Source: Cricetomys ansorgei (lineage: Eukaryota; Chordata; Mammalia; Rodentia; Nesomyidae). Taken from it: DNA of 64,000 nt. The position numbers were made by a program, and so were the translations under genes. The stretch is from contig JAMJFZ010000866.1 in NCBI GenBank assembly GCA_026225945.1, forward strand, positions 34,794 through 98,793, given 5' to 3'. The notes under the pieces are model-generated. The model did not search any database. It had not been told where the DNA came from and worked only from the letters and a program-made list of their open reading frames with translations. This document shows positions 12,101 through 22,622 of the stretch, in pieces (position 1 is the first letter of the stretch; each line of letters begins with the position of its first letter).

Positions 12101-15100
12101 GATTGTCACCATGTGTGTGTGATTGTCACTGTGTGTGTGATTGTCACTGTGTGTGTGTGTGATTGTCACTGTGTGTGTGTGCTTGATTGTCACGTGTGTG
12201 TGTGATTGTCACTGTGTGTGTGTGTGATTGTCACCATGTGTGTGATTGTCACTGTGTGTGTGTTTGTCACTGTGTGTGTGTGTGATTGTCACTGTGTGTG
12301 TGATTGTCACTGTGTGTGTGTGATTGTCACCATGTGTGTGATTGATTGTCACTGTGTGTGTGTTTGTCACTGTGTGTGTGTGCTTGATTGTCACCATGTG
12401 TGTTTGATTGTCACTGTGTGTGTGTGTGCTTGATTGTCACCGTGTGTGTGATTGATTGTCACGTGTGTGTGTGTGTTTGTCACGTGTGTGTGTGTTTGTC
12501 ACCGTGTGTGTGATTGTCACTGTGTGTGTGTGCTTGATTGTCACTGTGTGTGTGATTGTCACTGTGTGTGTGTGATTGTCACTGTGTGTGTGTGCTTTTT
12601 TGTCACCATGTGTGTGTGATTGTCACTGTGTGTGTGTGTTTGTCACCATGTGTGTGTGATTGTCACTGTGTGTGTGCTTCATTGTCACCATGTGTGTGTG
12701 ATTGTCACTGTGTGTGTGTGATTGTCACCGTGTGTCTGTGATTGTCACGTGTGTGTGTGTTTGTCACCATGTGTGTGTGATTGTCACTGTGTGTGTGTGT
12801 GTGTGTGTGATTCACTGTGTGTGTGTGATTGTCACTGTGTGTGTGTGTGATTGTCACGTGTGTGTGTGTCATTGTGTGTGTGTGTGTTTGTCACCATGTG
12901 TGTGTGATTGTCACTGTGTGTGTGTGTTTGTCACCATGTGTGTGTGATTGTCACTGTGTGTGTGTTTGTCACTGTGTGTGTGTGTTTGTCACCATGTGTG
13001 TGTGATTGTCACTGTGTGTGTGTGATTGTCTCATGTGTGTGTGATTGTCACTGTGTGTGTGTGATTGTCACCTGTGTGTGTGTGCTTGATTGTCACCATG
13101 TGTGTGTGATTGTCACTGTGTGTGTGCTTGATTGTCACTGTGTGTGTGTGATTGTCACTGTGTGTGTGTGTTTGTCACCATGTGTGTGTGATTGTCTGTG
13201 TGTGTGTGTGTTTGTCACTGTGTGTGTGTGTTTGTCACTGTGTGTGTGTGTTTGTCACCATGTGTGTGTGATTGTCACTGTGTGTGTGTTTGTCACTGTG
13301 TGTGTTTGTCACCATGTGTGTGTGTGATTGTCACTGTGTGTGTGATTGTCACTGTGTGTGTGTGATTGTCACTGTGTGTGTGTGTTTGTCACCATGTGTG
13401 TGTGATTGTCACTGTGTGTGTCTGATTGTCACATGTGTGTCTGATTGTCACTGTGTGTGTGTTTGTCACTGTGTGTGTGTGTTTGTCACCATGTGTGTGT
13501 GATTGTCACTGTGTGTGTGTGTGTTTGTCTCATGTGTGTTTGTCACTGTGTGTGTGTGATTGTCACTGTGTGTGTGTGATTGTCACTGTGTGTGTGTGCT
13601 TGATTGTCACCATGTGTGTGTGATTGTCACTGTGTGTGTATGATTGTCACTGTGTGTGTGTGATTGTCACCATGTGTGTGTGATTGTCACTGTGTGTGTG
13701 TGATTGTCACTGTGTGTGTGTGCTTGATTGTCACCTGTGTGTGTGATTGTCACTGTGTGTGTGATTGTCACTGTGTGTGTGTGTTGTCACTGTGTGTGTG
13801 TCACCGTGTGTGTGTGTGATTGTCACTGTGTGTGTGTGTTTGTCACTGTGTGTGTGTGATTGTCATTGTCACTGTGTATGTGTGTTTGTCACATGTGTGT
13901 GTGATTGTCACCATGTGTGTGTGATTGTCACTGTGTGTGTGTGTTTTTGTCACCATGTGTGTGTGATTGTCACCATGTGTGTGTGATTGTCACTGTGTGT
14001 GTGTGTTTGTCACCATGTGTGTGTGATTGTCACTGTGTGTGTGTGCTTGATTGTCACTGTGTGTGTGATTGTCACTGTTTGTGTGATTGTCACCATGTGT
14101 GTGTGATTGTCACTGTGTGTGTGTGTGATTGTCACTGTGTGTGTGTGCTTCATTGTCACCATGTGTGTGATTGTCACTTTGTGTGTGTGCTTGATTGTCA
14201 CCATGTGTGTGTGATTGTCACTGTGTGTGTGTGCTTGATTGTCACCGTGTGTGTGATTGTCACTGTGTGAGTGTGTTTGTCACCATGTGTGTGTGATTGT
14301 CACTGTGTGTGTGATTGTCACTGTGTGTGTGTGTTTGTCACCATGTGTGTGTGATTGTCACTGTGTGTGTGTGATTGTCACTGTGTGTGTGTGCTTGATT
14401 GTCACCATGTGTGATTGTCACCGTGTGTGTGTGATTGTCACTGTGTGTGTGTGTGTCACCATGTGTGTGTGATTGTCACCGTGTGTGTGTGTGATTGTCA
14501 CTGTGTGTGTGTGTGATTGTTACCATGTGTGTGTGATTGTCACTGTGTGTGTGCTTGTCACCATGTGTGTGTGATTGTCACTGTGTGTGTGTGATTGTCA
14601 CCATGTGTGTGTGATTTTCACCATGTGTGTGTGATTGTCACTGTGTGTGTGTGTGATTGTCACCATGTGTGTGTGATTGTCACCATGTGTGTGTGATTGT
14701 CACTGTGTGTGTGTGTTTGTCACCATGTGTGTGTGATTGTCACCATGTGTGTGTGATTGTCACTGTGTGTGTGATTGTCACTGTGTGTGTGTTTGTCACC
14801 GTGTGTGTGTGTTTGTCACCATGTGTGTGTGATTGTCACTGTGTGTGTGTGTTTGATTGTCACTGTGTGTGTGTGTAACTGTCACCGTGTGTGTGATTGT
14901 CACTGTGTGTGAGTGTGTGTGTGTGTGTGTGTAATTTTCACCATGTATGTGTGTATGTGTATGTGTGGTCGTACCATGTGTGTGTGTGTGTTGTTTGTGT
15001 GTGTGTGTGTGTGTGTACTTGTCACCAAGGGTGTGTGCATATTAACACACTGGTGTGAGTTCCATCCATGTGCATTGTGTGTGTGTATGAGTGTGTATGT

Positions 15101-15215
15101 GTGTAATTGTCACCATGTGTGTGTATGTATGTATGTAATTGTCACCGTGTGTGTGTATGTGTGTAATTGTCATCGTGTGTGTGTGTTTGTGTGTGTGTGA
15201 ACTTGTCACCGTGTG
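9153..15215. repeat. ~6-kb TG-rich minisatellite, ~18-24 bp unit
   Basis: About 280-290 tandem units each consist of a core ATTGTCAC (variants TTTGTCAC, CTTGTCAC, CTTGATTGTCAC) followed by TG, CA or CG and 3-5 TG dinucleotides. Unit length varies in steps of 2 bp. Variant order repeats at larger scale: about 136 bases starting at 9820 recur identically at 10326, and a related block starts at 11128. From about 14900 the array decays into irregular TG-rich sequence. A 26-bp unique-looking segment occurs at 15042-15067 and again at 15228-15253. The coding frames running through it are artefacts of a stop-free unit. Confidence 0.97.
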
Positions 15216-15253
15216 TGTGACACTGTGTTAACACACTGGTGTGAGTTCCATCC
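15042..15253. repeat. 186-bp duplication at the array's distal end
   Basis: The same 26 bases (beginning TTAACACACTGGTG) occur at 15042-15067 and 15228-15253, each preceded by ACTTGTCACC and TG-rich sequence. This marks a two-copy unit with a 186-bp period. Confidence 0.85.
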
Positions 15254-15714
15254 ACGTGAGGTCTGAGGTAGACACTGGCGTCTTCCTCCTCATTCCTCAC
15301 CTGTATCTTTGCAGCGGGGGTCTCTCACTGCAGCTGCACTGCACCAATCCGGCTTGACTGTCTGGCCAATGAGCTCCATGCATCTGCCTGTCTCTGCTAC
15401 TCCCAGGAGCGTGCTGCCACCCCTGGTCTGTGTACCCGGGTTCTGGAGACTGGAACGCAGACCCTCACCCTTTCGGGGCAGGCACTTCACCTGACCCGGG
15501 CTGTCTCCTTTATGTCTCCTCCTAGCACCCTTTGGCAGACTCACTGTAGGAAACATACTCCATAAATATCAGAATGGGCGGTGTAACACAGCTTTCCAGG
15601 GATTAAATGATGTGTCCCAGGGTCTTCAGTAAAAGGCAAATACAGAACTCACGCTGAGGTCTGTGTGTCTGGAGACGCAGAGACAGCAGAGGGCATTCCT
15701 TACTCTCCCGTCAC

Positions 15715-15985
15715 GGTGACGGACAGCCGACCACAACCTTCTGACTGAGGAAGGAAAGTCATTTTGGCTCATGGTTTCAGTCCATCATGGCAGGCATGGC
15801 TGGACAGAGCAGCTCAGTCATCGGTGGCAGGAGAGGTGACAGAGGCCACTCACTCACACCTCAGGGGACCGAGAAGCAGAGCAGAGGAACCAGAGCCGGG
15901 GGCTGGGTAGACCCTTGAAAGGTCCAGCTTCATGACCCACTCTGCCAGCCACACCCTGCATCGCAAAGTCCCCACTGCCTCCCAC
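15715..15985 (-). mobile_element. MaLR LTR fragment (MT-type), antisense
   Basis: The segments 'ggaaagtcattttggctcatggtttcagtccatcatggcaggc' and 'cactcacacctcaggggaccgagaagcagagc' are the usual antisense MT-type text. The borders are approximate. Confidence 0.6.
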
Positions 15986-16150
15986 AGTAAGAGCCGCAGC
16001 TGGGGGTCAGCGGGGACGCGCCACGCTCAGTCTGTTATACAATGGTCCCGCTCTGGGGGGGGGGGGTGAGAGTCCCTCAGACAGGGTTGGTCCTAAGACA
16101 GAAGGGTGCTGTCCTAATATATTTAAGAACTTGTCTTTGATATTTATATT

Positions 16151-16398
16151 TCTCCCTCCCACTCCTCTCTCCCTCCCTTTCTCTCACCCTCTCTCTCCCT
16201 CCCTCCCTCCCCCTCCCTCTCTCTCCCTTCCCCCTACATCTGTCTGTCCATCTATTTATCAATCTGTCCGTCATCCTCCCTCCCCTCTCTCCCTCTCCCT
16301 TTATATATACCTGCCTCGCTCTACACCTGCCCACCTATCTGCACATCTGTCTGCCCCTCCCTCTTCCCCCGCCCCCTCTCTCTCTCCCACCCCTCCAG
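16151..16398 (+). repeat. Pyrimidine tract before the first visible exon
   Basis: About 250 bases are almost entirely C and T (CCCTCCCTCC, CTCTCTCCC and similar), broken by short patches such as CATCTGTCTGTCC, ending at the splice acceptor. It extends far beyond a normal polypyrimidine tract. Confidence 0.9.
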
Positions 16399-16569
16399 CT
16401 TCCTGATCAAGTGTGTGAGTGTAGGCCGTGGATATTTTAGCATACTTCAAGCGGAGAGCGCCTTGAGAAAGGAGAAGCAGAGGCTCGAGAAGCTGAGGGA
16501 AGAGGAGTTAAATAAATTCCAGCCAGCCAAGAAGTGCTCAGACATCCAGTGCAGGGACGCCCTGTTGGC
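16399..16569 (+). CDS. CCDC60: CCDC60 coding exon (first visible), coiled-coil start
   Basis: This 171-bp exon has an acceptor ...ccctccag and a donor GTAAGT. It begins with the last base of a split codon and ends with two bases of the next, so it is phase-symmetric and could be skipped without a frameshift. It encodes FLIKCVSVGRGYFSILQ followed by a charged heptad-like run, RKEKQRLEKLREEELNKFQP. That run is the only clear coiled-coil stretch in the visible protein and matches the family name. The first codon is incomplete, so the exon must be joined to one upstream of the window. It sits between a 250-bp pyrimidine tract and, further out, two large complementary TG and CA arrays. Confidence 0.95.
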
Positions 16570-17192
16570 GTAAGTAGGTGGCGCTGCCCCCTCCCACCCC
16601 GATGCACACAATACCTTCTCCAGCCTGGCCCAACCTCCCTGGTCACCCCCACTCTCTGACAGTAGGTGGGGAATCATCTATCCCACACCCCGCCTTCCGG
16701 TCTGACGATACCAAGGGCGATAGAAGAAACCCGGCTGGTTCCCAGATAGACTTTTCCGTATCTTCCTCCCCACCACCCCCCACACACACCCATCCCTCTT
16801 CTAACCAAAGCTCAGCCCAGTACTCGGTACCCATCTCCCGTGTTGTCTTCTCCTGGTAAGTCCTAGCTTCCAGCCAGCCACCCACTGTAGCACTTGCTCT
16901 CCGGGTCCTCGCAGCCCGTAGAGCGTGCCCGCGCCTGTGTCTCTGCTCTGCACCTCCGGCTGCAGCCATGGTTTCACACGAGGCAGGTACACAGAAAAAT
17001 GTCTGCTTGCTCAGTAAGGCCACTTGCCTCTCAAGTCTTCCCCTCGGCCTGGAGAGGACCAAGCAAGCACAGGCTTGAACGTTCAAAACTCTCTCCACGC
17101 ACTGTGTGGAAGTGTGCGATCCACTGCCGTCAATCACAGTTCCCTCTGCTGCCATGGAAGGTTAGAAGTTGTCCTTCCCCAGAGGGCACGCT

Positions 17193-17256
17193 CCCCGGTG
17201 GTGGAGCACTCCCTGGCATTCACAAGGTCCCAAGTTCGATCCCCAGCACCACAGTC
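17193..17256 (+). mobile_element. ID-like SINE fragment
   Basis: 'Ggtggtggagcactccctggc' and 'aggtcccaagttcgatccccagcaccac' match the A-box to B-box part of an ID-type (tRNA-Ala-derived) SINE. Confidence 0.6.
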
Positions 17257-17679
17257 ATTCTCCCGTATGTAACTCTACTGGAGTCGTCCGTGGCCGAAAG
17301 TCCTAAGTAGTATGTATGTTGAGGGTCAGAACCATTCAAATGTCCTCGTCAGACCTTGGAAAGCTATGTGGTACAGAGAGAGCACAGCCAGTCAGTGACC
17401 CGGGGGGATGTTTCTTTGTCTATGACAGTCCCAAGATCTTGGTGCAAACTCTGCCCTTATGCCAGAGCCCATCACTCTCCCCGAGCTCGGAACTCCCAGG
17501 GTTGTCCGTCAGCTGGCTGCCTTGCCCTAGGATAAAGAGGAGCAAACTCAGAACTCCTTTTTGCTGTAGTCTAACGAACAAGCCACCCAAACAGCACCAC
17601 GTAAGGAGAGGAAAATGTCGAAGAGGCTGCATAGAACATTTCTCCTCATGTGGATGTGGTTTTATATTTTATTTTTGAT

Positions 17680-17819
17680 TTTTTTTTTTTGAGACAGGGT
17701 TTCCCTGTTGTAACTCTGGAACTCACTCTGTAGACCAGGCTGGCCTCGAACTCACAGAGATCTGCCTGCCTCTGCCTCCCGAGTGCTGGGATTGAAGGCA
17801 TGCACCACCACCGCCAGGC
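17680..17819 (-). mobile_element. B1 SINE, antisense, with target-site duplication
   Basis: It reads T11 then GAGACAGGGTTTCCCTG through 'gagtgctgggattgaaggcatgcaccacca'. The 14 bases GTGGATGTGGTTTT occur on both sides (17650-17663 and 17821-17834), an intact target-site duplication that fixes the insertion borders and suggests a fairly recent insertion. Confidence 0.95.
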
Positions 17820-18515
17820 CGTGGATGTGGTTTTTTCACCTAGTCAGAGGACGCCTTCCTCTCTTCCCTGGTCCATGCTCTGGCGCGGGGGACGCGGTTC
17901 ATTTGGAGTTTCGTAAGTTTAAATACGCACAGGCTCACTACTTCCACTGGCCCGGCTTGTGTCTTATCTGATAAGAGTCTCTGAGCTGTACAAGACTGGC
18001 CATTAAAATGAACGGCTGCCCACTTCATGACTGTAGCAGGAGAGGCAGGGCTTGCTCTGTAAGTTAGCACAAAAGGACTGCGCACAGCAAGGCCAGGCCC
18101 TAGTCAGGAGCACCGCTGGGACCCGGATCCGAGTCCCGACTCCGCTGCAAAGAGTGCTGAACATTGAACCCCTTGCTGCGCCTCTCCGAGCCTCCATTCA
18201 CTTCACCTGTGCGGGTCGTGACAAACCCCAACGCTCCACAGGAAGAGTGCACGAGACGACGCTCGGCTCAGATCACACGCGCGGCGGCTGCCAGCGACCA
18301 TCACGCGAGGAAGCCATTTTGATCTCTCTGGGCTGCCGTTAGCTAAACCCTCACATTTGTCTCTGAAAAATCTTATTTCCCGTGATGGCCAGAGAGGAGC
18401 GCCTACATCTAAGACACCAACACAGAGGTCTCCAGAACGCAAGCGTGCTTCTGTACATGCTTTCTGCCAAGTATTTGATCCTTTGCTTGTACAAAGCAAA
18501 AGGGATTATTATTGC

Positions 18516-18570
18516 CACACACACACACACACACACACAGAGACACATACACACAGACAGACACACATAG

Positions 18571-18604
<34 letters not shown>

Positions 18605-19051
18605 ACACATACACACAGACAGACACACATAGGCACACACACAGACACACACACACACACACACAGAGACACATACACACAGACAGACACACATAGCACA
18701 CACACAGACACACACACACACACAGAGACACACACACACAGACAGACAGACACACATAGGCACACACACAGACACACACACACACACAGAGAGACACATA
18801 CACACAGACAGACACATATAGGCACACACACAGACACACAGACACACAGACACACAGACACACACACACACACACACACACAGAGACACATACACACAGA
18901 CAGACACATATAGGCACACACACAGACACACACACAGAGACAGACACACATAGGCACACACACACAGACACACACAGACACAGACACATACACACAGACA
19001 GACAGACAGACACAGATACACACACACACACAGACAGACACACACACACAC
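18516..19051. repeat. CA-rich minisatellite, ~62-bp higher-order unit
   Basis: (CA)n is interspersed with GAGACACATA, CAGACAGACA and CATAGG. The block CAGAGACACATACACACAGA recurs about every 62-64 bp at first (about 18539, 18601, 18665), then with wider spacing. In the sense transcript this is CA-rich, complementary in type to the TG array at 9153-15215. Confidence 0.93.
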
Positions 19052-20273
19052 TCCACTTCAGGATCTAAGCGGTTCTGGACAAAAGTTTTAAGTCTGACAA
19101 AACAGGCAAGGAAAAGAGGAAATCAGCGTGTCCCCACAAGGTCCCTCGCCCACAAGGCATCCTTCCCACTGCGCCCTGTGACCTTGTTTATTCCCTAATC
19201 TGTTTAACAGCTCCAGTGTCAAACAAGGAGTCACCGGACACGGGAACCAGGGCACCTAGATTCTGAGGCTTTCTTTTAATTAGCTCTCTGACCCGGGATT
19301 GTCCCCAGACTCCCCCAGACAAAGGTGCTCGGTCCTCACGTGTGCGCCAGCATGACAATCCAGGGTGATCTTTTCAAAAGAGAAATTGCTCTCAAAAGAA
19401 CCCTCCCAAGGGCACCCATTGCCCAGTGGACAAAGACAAAAGTCTGAGCAGAGCTCACAGCCCCCCTTCCCCACCCCATCCCCGGGGAGACGGGCAGTCT
19501 TGCTCTTGGACTGTTGCTTCAGCCTCAGCTCACAGCCTCCTCCAGCATGGCTCTGACCATGCGACCCCTTCCTTCAGGCTCTGCCCACGTGACCCCTGCT
19601 CCGACCACGTGACCTCTGCTCCGCAAATTCTATTGAGTCAACCCAGCCACCACGGAGCCACGATCTGAGGAAGAAAGATGGGGACCCATCTCTCATGTGG
19701 CGGTTCATCAGTGAGCCTGGGTGATGCTTTTTGTAACTGTCAGGACTCCCTAGCGGATTATAGCCAAATTCCAAATTTGAGGCCGTCAAACTCTGCACTG
19801 TCCCCATACACACCTCTCCCCACCGTATGCTTGGTTACAGCCCCACCCCCACCAGACTCTAAGCCTCAGGAGGGGAAGGGGGGGTGTCAGTCTCTTAATT
19901 GCTACATCTGCTACCCCTTCGCAGAGAAGCTATTCAATAGCTATGGCTAGAAGCGGGTGAACCTTCTGCTGGCCCATCAGCCATCTTGTAAGGAGAGCAC
20001 TTAGACAGGGCTCCTGAACAATTAGGCCGGCAAGGGAACAGGTGACTGGGAAACCCCGGTGCTCGAGCCTGGGGCTCATGACCCAGCAAAACAGGAGGCG
20101 ACTCCCGATCTTCAGCCGCTACTGATTCTCAGTGGCAGCATTGTCCAGAGTGAAAAACACTTTTAAGGTTTTAAAAACCAACTCTTCACAATTTTTTATG
20201 TGAAATGTCTCAAATTTAAAACACCAATGGGTGGTTAAGTTATATAAGCACACAGCTGCGCGCACGCGCATGG

Positions 20274-20280
20274 TGCACAC

Positions 20281-20317
<37 letters not shown>
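20274..20317. repeat. (CA)n microsatellite
   Basis: A near-pure CA run follows a CGCGCACGCGCA purine-pyrimidine alternating segment. Confidence 0.93.
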
Positions 20318-20322
<5 letters not shown>

Positions 20323-20554
20323 GTCTGGTTAAACACACCTTCAGGCTAAATTCGGTTATAAGAAAAAAATGTCTGTGATGCAGAAAAAACCCGCTCTGTG
20401 AGGATCAGAGGAGGAAAAAAACCAAAACTGAGCAACACTGAAACATGGTCTCGAAATACCCTTCTTGTAACACAGCCAGAGAGCACGCTGGTCACTCTTG
20501 GTAATCAACACAACTGATTTGAGAAACACCTGGGAGATTTTTAGTGCCCCCCCC

Positions 20555-20850
20555 AAGGTGTGTCGGGGAGACCCACCCTGAGTGGGGTCCATACAATCCC
20601 ATGGACTGAGGGCCCAGATGGACGGAGGAAGTGGGTCGCCACAGGTTTCTCTCTACCTGTCTCCCTCTCTTCCTCCTCTCCTCTTTTCTCTTCTTCCCCC
20701 ATCTCTCTCTCTCTGCCTCTGGGCCTCATCGGGGTAAGCTGCCCCACCACCCCTCCCCGCGGTGATGGACTGTAAACTCTGAGCCAAGGCAAATCCTTTC
20801 TCTCAGTCTAACTGGCTATTTTGTCACAACAATGAAAGGCAAGCACAAAA
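20555..20850 (+). mobile_element. MT-type MaLR LTR with pyrimidine-rich insert
   Basis: 'Gtgatggactgtaaactctgagccaaggcaaatcctttctctcagtct' and 'tattttgtcacaacaatg' are the 3' text of an MT-type LTR. The stretch 20648-20715 inside it is a CT-rich expansion. The 5' border is uncertain. Confidence 0.6.
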
Positions 20851-21141
20851 GCGTCTCTTGGGTTATTCTCCAAGAAGCGTTCCCAACACCCAGGGCGGTG
20901 TCTCCGGAACAAAGAAGTGACCTTGTTCCTTCTCTCAGCTACCCCAGCCCAGGACAGGTGCTGTTTTCTTTTCGTGTGCTCTGTTCACGGACTGCTTCTG
21001 GAATTCTCTCCCAGCAAGCGGGCAGGATTGCCAGGCGTGCCTTAGGTGCCCAGTAATGGGCGCCAAATACACTCTGACGTAGGTGAGGTTTAAAGCTGCG
21101 ACCCGTGACTCAACCTGCTCCTCCTTCTGCTCTTCCCTCAG

Positions 21142-21246
21142 CACCTACGACGAGGAGAAGCTCAGGAAGTTGGAGGCCGGCCTCATCCGCCCGTTCACGC
21201 CAGTCCACAGCTGCATCATCGCCCCCTCCTTGCCCGAGTCTCACGT
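21142..21246 (+). CDS. CCDC60: CCDC60 coding exon
   Basis: This 105-bp exon lies between acceptor tcttccctcag and donor GTAAGC and is phase-symmetric. It encodes TYDEEKLRKLEAGLIRPF and continues to TPVHSCIIAPSLPESHV, a conserved CCDC60 block. The last codon (Val) is completed by the next exon. The donor choice CACGT/GTAAGC, rather than CAC/GTGTAAG, was made because only it keeps the frame and the conserved HVDPIYRQ junction. Confidence 0.95.
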
Positions 21247-22473
21247 GTAAGCAGGTCCTGCCCCTGGCTCGCTGGCCTGGCCGGCTCAGGAATGGGAACG
21301 GTGCCAAACTGACCTCACACACTAACACCTCAGCAGCCCTTAGCTCGCTCCTTTGTCCTCTCGAAAGGGACAAGGAGCCTAGAGCCGGCAAAACTGGCTC
21401 ATAAAAAAAAAAAAAACTAAGAACAGACACCGTAGACGTGGTAGTTTAGATTGGGACCCGGGTCATCCCTTCCCTCACCGAACCAGACACTCAAATGTCA
21501 AATAGCTTGCGACGCTCGATAAAATCTATCTTGAGCTCTCGCTGCAGAGCTTGTACAAATAACGCCTCAGCTGAGGATCAGGGGACATGATTTTTTTCCC
21601 CCTAAAGACTCAGAGAGCTATCTCCCAGGAGATTCTCTGTGGTCCAACGCCTAAAGGCATGACCTGTTCATCCTCCCTTACGCAGAGAGTAATCAATCTT
21701 CCAAGGAGCACACTCCCTATCTAAAACCTTAGCATCTGGTTTCTCTCATGTCTGTTCCAGAGAGCTACAAGAAAGCCCATAGCTTTTCCCCTGGGGAGGT
21801 TCAGGCAGAGACATAAGCTCCTGACCCCAGCGCTGTCCGCACTTGGAGACCGATAATTCCTGGCCAGGTAGGGCCCTCCTGTGTACCACTGGGTATTTTA
21901 AAGCAGCACCCTGGGCCTCCGCCCGGCAGATGTCAATAGTGCCCCTCACCCTGAAGCTGCGACAGCCACAGATGTCTGCAGACACGAACAGATGTCCCTC
22001 CAACCTCGATGCTGCAAACCCCGGGATGAGGCGTTCACAGCGGTGCGGCACAGTGTGGACCTACCGTTCTCCCATGGCGCTTGCAGTAACAACCGCCGCT
22101 CCATAGTCACCAGGCGCACTCGGACCCCTCGGCAGCCCTACTGTGTAGGTGTCTCACTGTCCCTCTGTGCAGAAAAGGAAGCAGGAACTTCAAAGATGCG
22201 GCTCTTCCTGTCCCGGTCACAGACCACACACATGCAGCATGCCACCCTCCCAGGCTCTAAGCAGGTCTGATGTCACAGCCCAAGTTCCCCTCACACACTA
22301 TAGAGAGTGGATCCCAAGGCCTTGCCTTTGGGGAACTCATGACACAGTTAGAGAGCCAACACACCTGCACACAAAGAGTAAAATAACCCAGTAGCGAAAT
22401 CATGGGGTAGGTATTAAAGATTGTTAAGAACATTTAGTTCATGGGTAAGAAGATGCAGGCAGCCATTACCAAC

Positions 22474-22622
22474 TCCACCACCATCACATCATCACCATCA
22501 TCACCACCATCACCACCATCATCATCACCATCATCACCATCACCACCACCACCATCATCATCACCACCATCACCACCATCATCACCATCATCACCATCAT
22601 CACCACCACCATCACCACCATT
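22474..22622. repeat. (CAT/CAC)n trinucleotide repeat
   Basis: About 150 bases of CAC and CAT triplets. One frame reads as poly-histidine, another as Ser/Pro-rich, and the antisense as Asp/Gly-rich. It is a smaller version of the block at 52786-53686. Confidence 0.95.

Larger units (their letters stand above)
1..16398 (+). other. CCDC60: Intron of CCDC60 upstream of the first visible exon
   Basis: No exon is recognisable here. I looked for the CCDC60 N-terminal exons and did not find them, so this is read as the 3' end of a long intron. It holds an LTR end (1-175), SINEs near 829, 1639, 2318, 5393 and 6149, an MT/ORR1-type LTR near 8125, microsatellites, the large TG minisatellite (9153-15215), an antisense LTR piece (15715-15985) and a long pyrimidine tract ending at the acceptor. 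The stretches 176-828, 953-1638, 1902-2317, 2449-3890, 4200-4808, 4873-5392, 5514-6148, 6723-8124, 8521-9152 and 15254-15714 show no gene. Small extras are an AAC/AAT-rich tail near 1080-1117, a C-run near 4590-4603 and a MIR-like piece near 15595-15665. Confidence 0.8.
16570..21141 (+). other. CCDC60: CCDC60 intron (first complete one)
   Basis: This 4.6-kb intron contains an ID-like SINE fragment (17193-17256), a B1 with target-site duplication (17680-17819), a CA-rich minisatellite (18516-19051), a CA microsatellite (20274-20317) and an MT-type LTR with a pyrimidine insert (about 20555-20850). I see no gene signal in the remainder (16570-17190, 17835-18515, 19052-20270). Confidence 0.8.

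Noticed and set aside
9158..15200. Many 60-140 codon frames of Cys/Val/His or Thr/His repeats
   Set aside because: Products of a stop-free TG-rich repeat unit read in different frames; no start context, domain or conservation.
1..16398. Search for the N-terminal CCDC60 exons
   Set aside because: No stretch encoding the remembered N-terminal sequence with proper splice borders was found, so these exons are placed upstream of the window.
18351..19056. 180-232 codon minus-strand Cys/Val/Ser-rich frames
   Set aside because: Antisense reading of the CA-rich minisatellite.
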